A stretch of DNA of 64,000 bases. Origin: Prototheca cutis. Taxonomy: Eukaryota; Chlorophyta; Trebouxiophyceae; Chlorellales; Chlorellaceae. Position numbers and translations under genes: made by a program. The stretch is from assembly GCA_002897115.2 (NCBI GenBank), contig BCIH01000010.1, positions 684,288-748,287 on the forward strand. The letters run 5' to 3'. The notes under the pieces are model-generated. The model ran no database searches. It was not told the origin of the DNA and saw only the letters and a program-made list of their open reading frames with translations. This document shows, one piece after another, positions 1 to 12,374 of the stretch (positions within the stretch are counted from its first letter, which is position 1; each line of letters starts with the position of its first letter).

Positions 1-2531
1 GTTCAGCAGCGACACCACGCACCGTTGACGAGGGTGACACTGCCCTTGATGCAGACGCCCGGCAGGAAGCGAACGGGCCCCTGCACCGTCAACGAATCGG
101 CCTGCCACAGCGAGGGGTACGCCTCCACCAGCGCCTCCATCTTGTCCACCAACCTGTGCACGGATCGTGGAGCGCGGTGATATTTCATGCATTGACATTT
201 CTTTTTCAATGGTTGTGAGGGCGATGGGGGGGGATGCCGTAGGACGGCCGCGAAATCTGGCGGCCTTCTCTGGGTCTGGCATGAGAACGCCTCAGCCCCA
301 GCGCACACCGAACAAACATCCTCACGACCACTGCATCCAGCTCACTTGTAGTGCTTATCGTCCAGCTTGACGGCGGGGCACTTGGTGTCGGTGAGCTCGA
401 CCGTGCCGGCCGGGGTCAGGCGGTAGGCATCCGAGCGCAGCACGAACAGGTCGGAGCACGTCTTGACCGGCGCGAACCGAGACCGGGGAACGACCACCGC
501 GCCCGAGTCAGCAAAGCACTCGATCGCCGCGCCCATCGCNGTCTCCTGTTGGCGTTGGTGTTGGGGGGGGGTTGTGCGTTGATGCATCCCGTACACCATG
601 CCAGGCACTGCCCNACCATCCTCACCTCAACTCCCAACTCTGCNATCAAAAAAGCACCCACCCAGCCGACACGCTCTGCGAAACCNCTTCTCAACCTCCC
701 CCAAAGCCCACACGCACCAGCTGGAACACGGGCTCAGTGCTGGAGTCGCGGGGGTTGACTGTCTTCTTGTTCTTGATGAGGGGCAGCGGCAGCACACCAC
801 CTGGCAGGAGAGAAGGTCGGTCGGCTATCATTGCTAGGCAGTGAGGCTGTGAGATGCATGCGCTTGTCCACATGCAGACTGGCAAGCCACCGATGCAATC
901 AACCCTACCAGCCAACACATGGTATCACTCCGGCATCCCCCAGCCAGCCGACCAGAGCCCCTGCCATCAGCTCTCACCCTGCGCATCCAGAGCATCCCTG
1001 AGCTTTGCCAGGTTCACCCACAAGTTGTTAGTGTTGAAGAACATGTGTCTGTGGAGGTGGCCAGATGAATGGGTGGGGTTGTTTTTGGGGGGGTTGGGCG
1101 CGGTGGCGTTTTGGTGTCGTTGCCAACACACGCACACACACACAATGACAATACATTAATTAAAGCAGTACCCAGCACAAAATCAACTCCAGTGCCGCCC
1201 ACTCACTTGCCGATGTCTTCAAAAGCTGCCTTGTCGTCGTCGGGGCACTGCGCGCTCTCGCGGAGGATGAGCCTGCCATCAGACTTGCGCTTGGCCAGGT
1301 GGCCGCCCTTCTTGTCGGAGGACGTGCGCTCCGCCACCTCCATCACAAACGACTTGCCGCTGCTGCCAAACCAGGCCAGCAGGTCCAGGTCCAGCGTCGC
1401 ACCCAGATTGTCAGAGTTGCTGCGGTGGCCGATGGATGGAGGATTGTGACGCTGGTGGCGAGTTTGGGGACGAGCCGCCTGAGCCCGGAAATTCCCTTCT
1501 TTTGAACAAGCAACCAAACAAGGCACCTACACAATTGTGGGTTCATACCTGACAAACAGGTATTTGATCCCGGCATTCAACAGGCGGTGCAGCATGCCAC
1601 TGCCGAGCAGGGAGGGGTAGATGTCGCCGTGGCCCGGCGGGCACCACTCCAGCCCAGGGTTTTCTGCGTAGCTCGCGGGCTTGAGGCTCGCNGCGTCCAC
1701 CTTGGGAGACATGTTTTGCATCAGCTCCACATCCTCCTCCTCCAGCAGTGCTGTTATTGGCAGTGTGGGTGTTGGCCAGGTGGGGTGGCTATCCGACCCT
1801 TGGTATCAGCTGGCAGCGCAGCGCCCCCCCCCAACACCCAACCCCCCCCCCCCCCCCCAAACACACACACAGAAAACAAAAAGAACCTGGGTGGGTCTTC
1901 TTCAGATGCGCGCGTGTGTCGGCCGAGGTTGAGAACGAGTTCATCAGCACAAACCGCACTTTGCTGCCGTACTGCGCACGCATGTGTTGAACCTGCTCGG
2001 CGATCAGATCCAGGAATGTCTTCCCGTCCTTGACCACCAGCAGGCTCTTGGCCTTTTCCAGGCCCATGGAGGTGCCCAGCCCGCCGTTGAGCTTGAGCAC
2101 GGCCGTCTGCGCCAGCAGGCCGGGAACATCGGCGCCCGCCGAGGAACCCAGGTCGGCGAGCTTGGGCAGGCTCTTCACCGCGTCAATCTCGCTCTCAGGC
2201 AGCTGCAGCAGTGCGGGATGATGGTTATAGGCAGGGAAGGATTGCATGACTGCAGTTCTCCATGATGCATGTGAGGCTGCCAACAGGCGAGCAACCACTA
2301 TGAGGCCACATGGCGTAGGCAGTTGGCCCACAATCGCACCATCCCTCCCATGCCAACTCCAATGCGGCCACCCAAAATGGCAAGGAATACCCTGCGCACC
2401 AGTCCAGTCACACCGGAGACCAGCTGCTCGTAGTTGTGCTTGAAAGCAGCGATGGCAGCCTCGCTGGCATCTGCCGCCTTCATCTTCTGCTCGAAGAGCT
2501 CCCATGTCTGCGCGTCAGAGGGGGCAAACAT
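1..2531 (-). CDS. UGP: UTP-glucose-1-phosphate uridylyltransferase (UDP-glucose pyrophosphorylase), 3' end outside window
   Basis: Makes UDP-glucose and pyrophosphate from UTP and glucose-1-phosphate in the cytosol, feeding sucrose, wall and glycoprotein synthesis. Eight exons can be joined in phase: 2412-2531, 1887-2202, 1549-1750, 1207-1419, 978-1048, 718-800, 346-545 and 23-153. The start is the ATG at 2531 (MFAPSDAQTWELFEQ). Family motifs appear in order: the nucleotide-binding loop LKLNGGLGTSMGLEKAKS, EWCPPGHGDIYPSL, SNSDNLGATLDL, FFNTNNLWVNL, VPRSRFAPVKTCSDL and the C-terminal beta-helix part (VRFLPGVCIKGSVTLVN). The last visible exon ends at a GT donor at 22-21, so the final exon lies beyond base 1. 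The intron at 1751-1886 holds a 17-base G tract on the sense strand. The sequence resembles the algal type more than the land-plant UGP1 type. Identification is firm. Confidence 0.95.
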
Positions 2532-3772
2532 GGGACCTCGTGAGCCGCCGACTCTTCATGATCAGTGATACCATGCAGGTTTGTGGACGCTGATCGGACA
2601 GCCACGCACAATCGTCTCCCGCGGGGTTTCCGTGGCAGTCGCCATCTTGCCGTGCTATCCCACCCGCGCCGCAGGCTCTTTGACGATCGGAATGTATGGG
2701 AAATCGTTGAGGATTGGAAGTTGTACTGGAACTCCTGTGACAAGCTCTTGCCTCATAACCTGATCACGGGGCTGCGGTTGCGAACTGCCAGGAAGGTGCC
2801 GTTGGCAACATCTCCTACACGCAGGTACCCCTTCCACAGGCCTTCTACAGGTGCCCACTTTTGAAATCAGCTGTCGAGTCCTTCAGCCTCTAACAGTGCT
2901 AGAAATGTTTGGTTCACTTACAGATAACTGGTTACGATGGATCCGGCGTACGGCTTGGAGGACAAGCGTAATGCGCAACTGGTGGTATACGATCCGCCAC
3001 CAGGCGACATCGTCATCGAAGACCTGCCGCTGAGGGAGACGAAATGGGGAAGACGAAGTTTGATTCCGTCACTATGCCGTATAACACGGTCGATCGTATC
3101 AAAAAAGCGATGGAGAGACGTCACATGACGACCTATAATGTCGATGCCAGAACAATTCCGATGCGCCTGCCAGGAGGATGGAGTGTCATGACTGCAACCT
3201 GATGGCCGTGACGCCTCACTCTGTTGCCCTGGCCAACCGCCCGTTCAGGGGTCCAGCACTGCCAGTTACTGGTACATGCATGTGGATACGGCCCGGAGAG
3301 GAAGGATCCTACCCCCTGGCGCTGGTGTATTGCGCTCAGCAGGAGCGGGCTGCAAGACATTCTTCAAGATTTTCAGCTGAGAGCGGACCCCGCGCTCATG
3401 AGAGTGGATTTTCAGGCTCTCTTCACACCTTCCATGGCCACCATGTTGCCGAAGTAAACGGTGTTCAGCAGCACCACAGATGCATCTCCTTGTCGGTGGG
3501 ATCTCGGCAAGCGGTGCTGGCGTTGCTGGGGCGTGAACCCAAGGTGGATGTTCCCAGCATGAGACAAGCCATCAGCGACCACATCAGACGAGAGGCGCGC
3601 ATGCCAATCGAAATTGAAGTGGAGTCTTCAGCTCTTAAGTTGCAGTCATTTCCCGACTTCAGACATGATCTGCTCGTGACCAAGCAAGCCCTCAAGTATG
3701 TGCGGCCACTGTTGGTACAGTCCGTCATGGGGTGGCTTATCGGCTTTGGACGCAGTGGCTTTGAGAAGATTC
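2532..3772. other. Unassigned upstream region with decayed reading frames
   Basis: No intact gene was recognised between UGP and repeat copy A. Short plus-strand frames look once-coding but are broken. One runs from 2938 (MDPAYGLEDKRNAQLVVYD) and continues, only after a frame change near 3045, into a segment ending at a stop near 3200 (NTVDRIKKAMERRHMTTYN). Another around 3310-3457 ends in FQALFTPSMATMLPK, and a third frame around 3460-3790 is rich in charged helices. None matches a family I can name. They may be parts of an old mobile element whose other end is copy A, but that is inference. Confidence 0.35.
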
Positions 3773-4905
3773 TGCATTATCCATTCCCATGGCTGCTCTG
3801 ATGCAGGATGATTAGAAGGTGTTTTGACTATGGACATCGACCAGCACCAGCCATCACAGATCCTCAGCCCGACGATGAAGCCCAGCACATGGATGACGGG
3901 CATCATCCGAGCCAGCAGGCGGTCGGCCGCCGGCAGCGTCGGCCCAAACCCCGCTATGCTGAGCAGGACTCATCATGAGATATCCATGCAACCAGACCCC
4001 AGCAGGCTGCTGTGGACAGCCAGCTGATCTTGCTGACCCCGAGCGCGGCACCCCAACACGGGGACAATGCCGGACCTTCAACCCTGGCCCCTCACCACCC
4101 CCTGCAAGACTTTGTCATCAACTGCATCGTGCAGTGCCACATGCTAAAGAACCCACATGCACCGAAAGATTACCTTCCTCGATTCACTCGAGAAATACTA
4201 AGCACCCGCTCCCCGGAACCCGTCGACAAGTGAGCAACAGAGCTGGAAGAAGAAGGGCTCTGGGTTGAAATGCCTCTCAACTCAGGCTCTGGATCCAAGA
4301 AGCGGAAGATCGGGTGGCTGGAACTGAGTCGCAAGAAGTACAGGTGGAGGACCACATTGAGATTAAATGCAGCTGCTGAGGTCCAGAAAACGGTGGCCAC
4401 GACATTGCCTGTTGCTGAACTCGATTCTGATCCCTAGAGAGATTGACCTGTCTTTGTCTGCACAGTACTCCCCTTGATTGGCAATAATGGGCAATTTAAT
4501 GATGGTATGGACGTCCAGGACGAGATCTTCTTGTGGAATGAGCACACACAGCACCTGGTCTAGGGGCCGTAACAGTGTAGGAACCCCAAGGAGCTTGCTG
4601 CCAGCGCGTTTGAAGAATGCCACGGGCCGTCTAGCGAGAAACCGCGGAGACGCAATTCCCATTCGCACCCTCAATCCCCGAAATCCATTCGATCGCTTTA
4701 TTTCTGGAGTTAACAGGCGTTTCAAGACCCTAAACGCGCGGCTTGGTGGCCCCGTCCCCCACAGCTCCGCAGCCCCCGAACGTTGAAGGATGGTTGCCCA
4801 CGAGCGCGCTCCTTCCTGGCCGCGTCCTGTTCTCAAACCTTGCTTTTGGTGCGGAATAAACATCATCGTGCAGTCGCACAAGGGGATGTTCGCACGGGAA
4901 GACCT
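3773..4905 (+). repeat. Dispersed repeat, copy A (right-hand part only)
   Basis: This stretch aligns by eye with 53205-54355 (copy B) over its whole length, and with about 62248-62510 (copy C) in its first part. Shared landmarks are a block with CAGCCCGACGATGA, the segment CCGCTATGCTGA, the reading frame HMLKNPHAPKD...KKRKIGWLELSR, and the tail ATCATCGTGCAGTCGCACAA. Its plus-strand reading frame has in-frame stops near 3976 and after PVDK at 4231, so this copy looks inactive. The frame ends VAELDSDP with a stop at about 4437, as in copy B. The zinc-ribbon segment found in copies B and C is missing here. Confidence 0.8.
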
Positions 4906-5077
4906 AGAACGATTTTTTTTGCCAATGTGTATTTCGTTTTCGTTCGCGTTCGCGCGCCCTGCACAAAAAATATGAACCCGAATTGTTACCTTCTCCTCGC
5001 AGCTCATAATAACCGAGTGCACTCCTGAGCACCCCGAGACTCCCTGCTAACCTGCATATGTCCTATAGAATCTCAGC

Positions 5078-6113
5078 ATGGGGGCCGATCTTCTCAAGAG
5101 GCCTTTGGCGGTCGAAGATGATCGCCCGAAACGTAGCAGGTCGAGCACGGGGGCCAGCATCGCCAGGCCGCCAGCAAGGTGCGAATCAAGCCGAAGAACT
5201 GCATGAGACGCGCGATACAGCCTATGATTAGTCATATACGATCATTCAATGCGCATAACGATTGGCAGCAGGCCGATGGAAGGACCCATTCGTCGGAGCT
5301 CCCGTGGAGCCTGGACGAGGGACGAGGTGAGCCCGGTAACCTCGGGACCGGGGGCTGGTCCGACGGCCGGCCCATACCGCACCCTGATCCCGAGCCAACC
5401 ACCCTCCCTTTTTCCCATCTGCCTTGTAGGACTCTTTGTTGATGCAGCATGTCTCCATTCACGGTCCCAGAAACTGGAAGGACTTTGGTGAGTGGGTGCC
5501 AGGGCGCCGCTGTTACCAGCTGGCTCCTGGCCAATCGAATGTGCAAGCACATGGTCTCGCCAGGATCCCTCCCTGGTGCTTCACTCTAGTACGTGTGCAC
5601 AGAGAATGATTCCACCTTGACAGCCTGGTCGCATCGATGATCCACCACTGCAGTCTTGCTCTTCCCCGGACGGACAGAATCGCAGTGCTTCCACCGGTGG
5701 CAAAAAGTTCTCAACCCTGATGTCTGCAAAGGCCCCTGGACCAAAGAGGTGCGTGCTTCATATGCAATGGTGGTGGTTGGAAGAGGGGTTGATAGATTGA
5801 TGGGACACCAGCAAACAATCCCCACGCCCAGTATTTCAAAACTCCAAGCAGTGATGTCCACCTCTTCCACCTGCATTCCCCCCGGTGCCCAGGAGGACGA
5901 GAGGATCATCCAGCTGGTGGGCATCCACGGCGCCAAGTCCTGGACGCAGGTGGCCAAGCACCTGCCCGGTCGGCTTGGCAAGCAGTGCCGTGAACGCTGG
6001 CACAACCACCTGAACCCGGCCATCAAGCACGGCGGTTGGATGCTGGAGGAAGATATCACCATCGTCCGCTTCCATGCCGCACATGGCAACCAGGTATTGT
6101 GTTGATTTGATTT

Positions 6114-6165
<52 letters not shown>

Positions 6166-6425
6166 GAGGTGGCGACGAACAGCAGAGAAGAGGGTTCTAC
6201 AATTGGGATGCTCCTTCATGTGCTGCAAGGTCACGGTCCCACACACAAAATGCACAGGCCATGTCATGCACGAAAAGATGTACACTCCTTCACCCCTGTG
6301 CCACCCCGTTGCAGTGGGCAAAGCTCTCTCAATTTGTCCCCGGTCGGACGGACAATGCATTGAAAAATCACTGGAACTCCACGCTGAAACGCAAAGTGAG
6401 GCTGGCTGGTCATGCCATGCACCCC

Positions 6426-6465
<40 letters not shown>

Positions 6466-9400
6466 CGTAGGGGTTTGATTTCGGGGCGGATGTGCAGCAA
6501 GGTTTCGGGCTGTAATGGGCGGGCGGACCTCCTGTCTGTGCATCCCGGCACATGTATGGGAAGTGCTCATTGCACACAGGCCCCTTTCCAACCGGTGATC
6601 ACCTCACTTTCCGTGCAGGTGGAGCAGGGCGAGTTCCAGGGCCTTGCCCCCTGGTCTGACGATCATGGTGCGGGTTGAGGAGGGCGGCGACGGCACTGAT
6701 GGAGCGACAGTGCTGTCAGGAACGACCCTGTACGCCACCCGTGATAAGTGGCCATGCACGGCACGGTCATGACCTCCCCTGCTTTCCTCCTCCCGTCTGC
6801 AGATGCTTCGCCCGAGACTGCCACCGGCGGGAGCGGTCAGAAAAAGGATGGCGGTGGCGGCGGCACGTCGTCGGAGTGTCCGGCACCGAGCGGCACCACG
6901 GCGCCGGCGCTGCCGCCGGCGTTTGTGGCGCCCGAGGCCTGGCTCTTTGATGACGGCCGGGCCCAGCTGCCTGTGGGCAGGTGTGTGGGGGGCTGTGGTC
7001 TGCTGGTTACTTGTTGATGTGCTAAAATTGTTGGAGGCCTTGCACATTCTCATCCTGCATGGACAAACATCACCCCACCTCCACCCATCACAAACATGCA
7101 AGCCGCCCCCTGTCCTGCAGCGAGGGCCCAGCCAGTTCTGGCCCATATGGTTTTGCTGGTCTGCCCGCCGATGCCGGACACCAGCCGGCTGGGTACGGCG
7201 ATCCAGGCCATCGGGGTTCTCTGGGTACGGTCTCAACGGCGGCCACGAGCACGAGACGAGGCGGCATGCAGTGGGCCCGGCGGTCCACCGACCGATCCCA
7301 TGAACCCTACACTGGCGCCGCCGAGTGCGTGTCGTTGCCTCCCTGGGCCCCGGGTTGCGCGGCCAACGGCGCGATGGTGCCCCTGCCGGACTCCGCAGAC
7401 CTGCTTCCGGCGGCGCCCAGCTGGACGGTGTCGACGCTGCTGGACGGGCAGGACTCTACCGTGGCTCGGGCGGGTGCCCCGGCGCCGATGCCCTCCACTG
7501 CCCACTGGCGGCCGATTGCCCCGCCGCCAGGCCCCGTGGCTGCTGTGGATGAGCCGCGCAGCGAGCCCATCGGCGTGGTCAAGGTCGAGACCTCCCGCGT
7601 TCACAGCACCTCCACCGTTCTTCCGTCGACCGCGCCTGGCCCGGTTCCGGTCGGCCTGCCAGGGAGCAGCAGCGCGCAGGCCATCGACTGCAGCGGCGGT
7701 GGTCGCAGAGCAGCAGCAGCAGCACTGGCCTGCACACCGCTGGCGGCCGCATGCGCGGCGGCGCTGGCGGTGCAGGCTGGCGCGTCGGGGTCGGGCCCAC
7801 CCGCCCCGCCCACGCTGCACCCGGAGACGTGGTGCTCCCTGGTGGAGCTTGGTATCGACAGCCCCAACCTCCAAGGTGCGTGGTTGTTTGAGTGTGAGAG
7901 CGGAAAGAGGAAAAGGTTGGGTGCATTTAATCCATCTCGGGTTGGAGCAAGGTTGCATCACGCCCCTTGCCGACAACAGGACAGTAGCTGTTTTTGCTGC
8001 AGTGAAATCTCTCCATTCATTCCACAGCAACCGTATCTAAGAGTCCCCCCCACCCCACCCCNCCCCGACAATGCAGCGGTACGGCCTCCGATGCTCGGCA
8101 CGCCGCTGCACGCGGCGCGGCGCGAGGGGGGCGGCGGTGCCAGCTGCATCGCCACGCCGACCATGATCCTGTTTGGCACTGCGGCCAAGCCTCCCCGGTC
8201 CGGCGGCGGCTGCGGTACGGGGTCGGCGGCCGCACGTCGCGGTGCAACGCTGGGGCCCAGGTCCCGGCCCGAGATCACGCTGCTTGGCGTCCCCGGCGGG
8301 GACGGGGTCGTACATGAAGCGGGCCTGGCCGACGCTGCGGGGAACAAGGACGGCACTGCAGGGCCCCCGGCGGGCCCAGGTGTCACCGATGCCACCGAAC
8401 ACGGCGGCGCGGCATCGCAGGCAACGGGCATGACCACGCGCCAGCAGCGTCGGCGGTCGGCGGCCCGCGCCCTGACCGCGCGCCCGGCGTCGTCGGATGG
8501 CGGTGGGGTTGCCGGTGGGATTGTCGGCGGCCGGCCCGACGCCGATGCGCCAGTCACACCCTGCGTCGACGCCGCAGCGACGACCACGACAACTGCTGGC
8601 CCCACGCCCGTGGCGCTGAGCTCGGGCACGCTGTCGCCACTGGCCCTGTCCCCCGACGGCAGCAGCCTGGGTGGCGTCGGGACGCTGGCCGCGGCGCTGG
8701 CCCTGGCTGCCACACCCACGCCGCTGCCGTCCTCACGTCACCCCAAGGGAGCGCTGGCGGTGGGCGACGAGGAAGAGGACGACGGCGAGCGTGTGCTTCG
8801 TTCCGCCAGCTACATCGCCGTCAAAGGCCGCAGGTCCCGTCGGCAGGCCGGCCACGAAGTGGATGATGGCGGCCGCACGGGTGTCGTCGGGCTGCTGGAA
8901 GACTTGTTTGTGCCAGGCGGCAGTGACCTGCAGCATGGTGGTGCTGTGCCATTGACGGCTGCCGCTGGTGGCCATCATGCTGATAGTCCTGATATGGGGG
9001 GGTTCCTGAGCCCCGCCGGGAGCTGGGCCGCTGTTGGGGCCGGCACTGCGCGTCACCATCCGTGCTCAGTGCCCTTTGCGCCGTCGGCAGCCGGAGTCAA
9101 GGGCGTCGGGGGCCCCGAGCCGGCAGTGCCCACGCCCATGTCGCGACCGCAGCCGCCGACAGCGGCGGAGCTGCGCTGGCGCCTGCATGCCCTGGTCACA
9201 GGCACTGCCAGCGGGCCGTGGCTGTTTGACGACGATGGCGATGCCGGCCGGGCCACCTGGGACATTGGTGGTGGTGGAGGAGCAGCCANCGGGTGGGGAG
9301 TAATTCCTGGCGGTGGTGGTATGGCAAGGTCTGGAGCTGCCACAGCTTCGGTCTGGCCGCCCGAGCCGGTTGCCGCCGGGGTCGGTGGCCACACGACCTT

Positions 9401-9689
9401 CACCACTGGGGCGGGCCCCCCACCGCCACCGCCGCTGTCATTACGCCACCGTCCATCAGTACCGGCTTCAACCCTGGACCCATCGCTGCCGTCGTGCGTG
9501 CTGCGGGCGGCCAACCTGGCGGCGGCCCTGGGCGAGGGCATCCCCGTCGCCGCCCCAGGCGCGGCTGAAGCCCTGGGCTGCCAGACTGCAGCCCTGGCTG
9601 CCGGCGCTGACCTGTTTGCTGTGGCGCGGGGACTGGACCTCACTGCGCCCTTTGTCGGCGCGTGTCTGTCCGAGCGGCGACGGCATTGA
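5078..9689 (+). CDS. Three-repeat MYB transcription factor (3R-MYB)
   Basis: DNA-binding regulator of the MYB3R/c-Myb class, which in plants and algae controls G2/M genes. Exons joined in phase: 5078-5178, 5272-5326, 5430-5487, 5654-5748, 5893-6093, 6315-6395, 6619-6667, 6803-6980, then a long exon from 7121 to the stop at 9689. Repeat 1 spans exons 2-4 ([41 protein letters not shown]). Repeat 2 follows ([35 protein letters not shown]). Repeat 3 ends at [21 protein letters not shown]. The C-terminal part of about 850 residues is low in complexity, rich in Ala, Gly and Pro, and contains MLGTPLHAA and TPTMILFGT blocks. An intron may sit at about 7876-8027, but its phase does not fit, perhaps because of the poly-C/N tract at 8045-8064. 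MYB identity is firm; the C-terminal model is less certain. Confidence 0.9.
6126..6164 (+). repeat. 39-base poly-G tract in MYB intron 5
   Basis: An uninterrupted run of 39 G follows nine T just inside the intron that starts at 6094. It lies on the sense strand and could form G-quadruplexes in DNA or pre-mRNA. Its true length may be uncertain because assemblers handle such runs poorly. Confidence 0.9.
6427..6462 (+). repeat. (TG)n microsatellite in MYB intron 6
   Basis: About 18 copies of TG directly follow the exon 6 donor region. Similar TG/CA runs occur in introns of the ICME gene (14590-14629) and near UGP exon 5 (1130-1145). Confidence 0.95.
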
Positions 9690-10343
9690 ATGGATTGTGC
9701 ACTGCTCTTGGTGGCGTGTGGGGTGGGGCATTGCTTTGGGGAGAGGAGCGGGGGTGCTAGAGGTGGATTTGTGACGAGAACTCGGTGGCTAGAAGCGCGA
9801 CGCTGCTGCTGGCAGCTGCCCTCAGGCAGCTGCCCGGGTTCCCATGACAGAAACACCCTCACTGCCCCACGACACCCCTGGAACAAAAACACATACCCCC
9901 ACATCAACCCCACCCACCGCGCAATCAATCAACCCCCATGGTGTACCATGCCTGGGTACATTTATTTTTGAACGTCATGCAAGCATGCCGCCGGGGAGGC
10001 ACCGTCAGGCAACAACCCCCGCCCACGAGCTGCATGCGCTGCTACGAATAAACCTTCCCCACAAAACTCAGCACTGTCGCTCATGTGTGTGCCTTTGTCT
10101 CGTGTTGTTGCACAATTGAATACATCTGGGCAGCAAGGGTCGTTGTGAAGGAGGGAGGTGATAGTGCCGGGGAGGGACCTGAAGCCAGGGTGTCCATTGG
10201 GATGCCATGCACAAACCCCCCTCCCGGGTGCATTTTTCCGGAAGGGACGGGGCATCATCCACATTGCTTCTCATGAGCCGCAGCTGCTGATTGGTATCCA
10301 CCCACCGGGGACATGCATGCATTGTACACTGTGATCATCCGTC
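9690..10343. other. Intergenic region between 3R-MYB and the next gene
   Basis: No conserved frame, RNA gene or long repeat was seen. It holds the 3' flank of the MYB gene and the presumed promoter of the gene at 10344. No TGTAA signal was found close after the MYB stop. Confidence 0.5.
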
Positions 10344-12141
10344 ATGAGGGCGCTGATCGCCGCGTGTACGAGGCGTCTGCGGCCTCCCGAGGCGGGCGCC
10401 GTGGGCCCGGCCCTGTACCTGTCCGGCAGGCACGCCTCGGCCATCGCCCAAGCCACCAGCGTCACTGACCAAATGATTGCATATGCACGATCCAATTACA
10501 AGGCATGACGGATGGATTTTGATGCAGTGGGATGATAGTGCATGGGCAGGGGTTACCATGGTTTGGGCACGGGTTGGTGGATGGTGCAGGCCTGAGCATG
10601 TGCCCGAGATCGGTTCCCGAAGGCCCCACCACCCGGTGGCTCACCCACCAGCAATGTCCACGCACGGCAACCAACTGCTTGAAACAACCTGACCTTGTCA
10701 ATCTAGTGCTGCACCGCAGGAGCCACGGCAGCAGTTGGACGACGTGCTGCAGTCGGGGCTATCCATGATGCCCGAACACAGCGTGGATGCCGCCAGGTGC
10801 GAATGCTTGCTTGCTTGTTTATTGCATGAATGATGCTGGTATTCATTGATATGTTGGTTATGAAATGCACTGGTCTTCTGATTGTCGAACGGAATCAGAT
10901 TTTTCAGTGGACCTGGAGCAATGGCCCTGTTTCTGGTGCGCCAAGACCCCAGCACCCCACCGCGCACCCAAAAACTAAGCCAAATAAAAACAAACATATC
11001 AAGGTTGCTTGTGGAGCGTGCCGATCTGGCGGCAGAGGGCTCGAGCTGGGCGGCGGCGGCTGATTTTGCAGGCAAAGCCTTGAGCAGGCTGGACAGGCTG
11101 GGAGGACCAGGCTCCACAGAGGCAGCAGATGTCCGGGGCGCTGCGATGTACGTGCAGTGCCAGGCGAGCCTGGCTTCTGGGTGCGACGACCGTGCGCGGG
11201 AGGCCGCCAACGCCCGGTTCCCCGCGGGCAAGCGCACGCGCGGCAGCGAGCTGGCACTGGCCGCACAGCTGGCGGCGACTGCAGCCGCGACGGGGTTCCG
11301 CGACGCCAGCATGGCAGAATTTGCCCGCCAACGCGGCGCAGGGGGTAGAAATGGATCGGCATCGGTGGCGGTTCTCAGCGAAGAACCTGGCGCCAATGAG
11401 CCCGCCACAAGTGCCCCGGTGGGTCCGGACTGGGGCGCTGGTGTGGCGCCGCAGCTGCCGCGGGAGTTGACGGCCTGGCTTGCGGCGTTGGATGCAGGGT
11501 CGTCCCCCGTGGACGTCGACCAAGCAGTCTTGATTGTTATCAATTGCGCAGAGGCGGCCTCTTCGGCCGCTGCCGGCAGTGTCGAGCCGCTGGCAGGGCC
11601 AGTGCGGACGGGGGAGGCGGTTGCCGATGCACACCTGCTGGCAGGACAGCTGTCCATGCGGACAAGGGACTGGGAGGCGGCCGAAGCATCGCTGTCCGCG
11701 GCGCTGTCTGCCCTGGAAGGCGTCACCGCCGGGGCCCACGCTCGACTGGCGCTGCCGTTGATACTGCTGGGACAGCTGTACTGCCGGACGGCACGTGTGA
11801 CGCTGGGCGAGGGACTGTACCGTGAGGCGTCAAAGTTGCTGGGCCTCAGTCTCCAGGGTATTGGGTCTGGCGTTGCAGAGCCCGCAGGCGTCGTGCACCC
11901 AAGTGTTTCTGCGTTGCTGGCTTGGCGACAGGCACAGCTGCTGACTGTGCTGCCCCAGCGGACGAGGGAGGCTGAGGGNTGGGCATCGCTGGCTCATGAC
12001 TTGCAGCGTTCAGGGGACAGTGGTCCCAATCTGGCAACGCTGCTGGGACCACTGGACACGCTCAAGGGCGGCAAGGGCCCATCGCCGCCAGGGGTGCTGC
12101 TATCGCTGCCGGCACGCAGGGCCATCCCCTTGCTAGGCTGA
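10344..12141 (+). CDS. Helical repeat protein, possibly TPR-like, with possible mitochondrial presequence
   Basis: Three exons are proposed: 10344 to about 10461 (MRALIAACTRRLRPPEAG), about 10722-10798 (EPRQQLDDVLQSGLSMMPE) and 11005-12141. The last two join in phase to give SVDAARLLVERADLAAEGSSW. The first exon is weaker: its donor would be GTCACT. The N terminus is Arg-rich with few acids, like an organelle presequence. The body is Ala/Leu-rich amphipathic helix with TPR-like spacing (AHLLAGQLSMRTRDWEAAEA, HARLALPLILLGQLYCRTA). One N at 11979 leaves a codon undefined. No family is recognised; TPR proteins of organelle assembly are one possibility. It converges with the ICME gene. Confidence 0.6.
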
Positions 12142-12374
12142 GAAGCTTGCTTCCTTTCTTTCTTGCTGTTTTGAGTGCCGCACGCAGCTGGTGAGAACCA
12201 TCGAGTGATGCCGATTTTGTCGATTTCAATACTCCGTTCCATCAGAAACAGATCAGATTGGGAAGGCGTGGAAACTGGTCTCGGGCATGGCGCGCACGGG
12301 CGTTGATGCGCAACAACCGGAGTCTATGCAAGGCAACGCGTGGCAATGTGTGCGGGAGCCTGATGTGGGCAGGA

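Noticed and set aside
9053..9928. Minus-strand open frame of 291 residues overlapping the MYB 3' end
   Set aside because: Opposite the MYB exon, no conserved motif, spans the MYB stop by chance.
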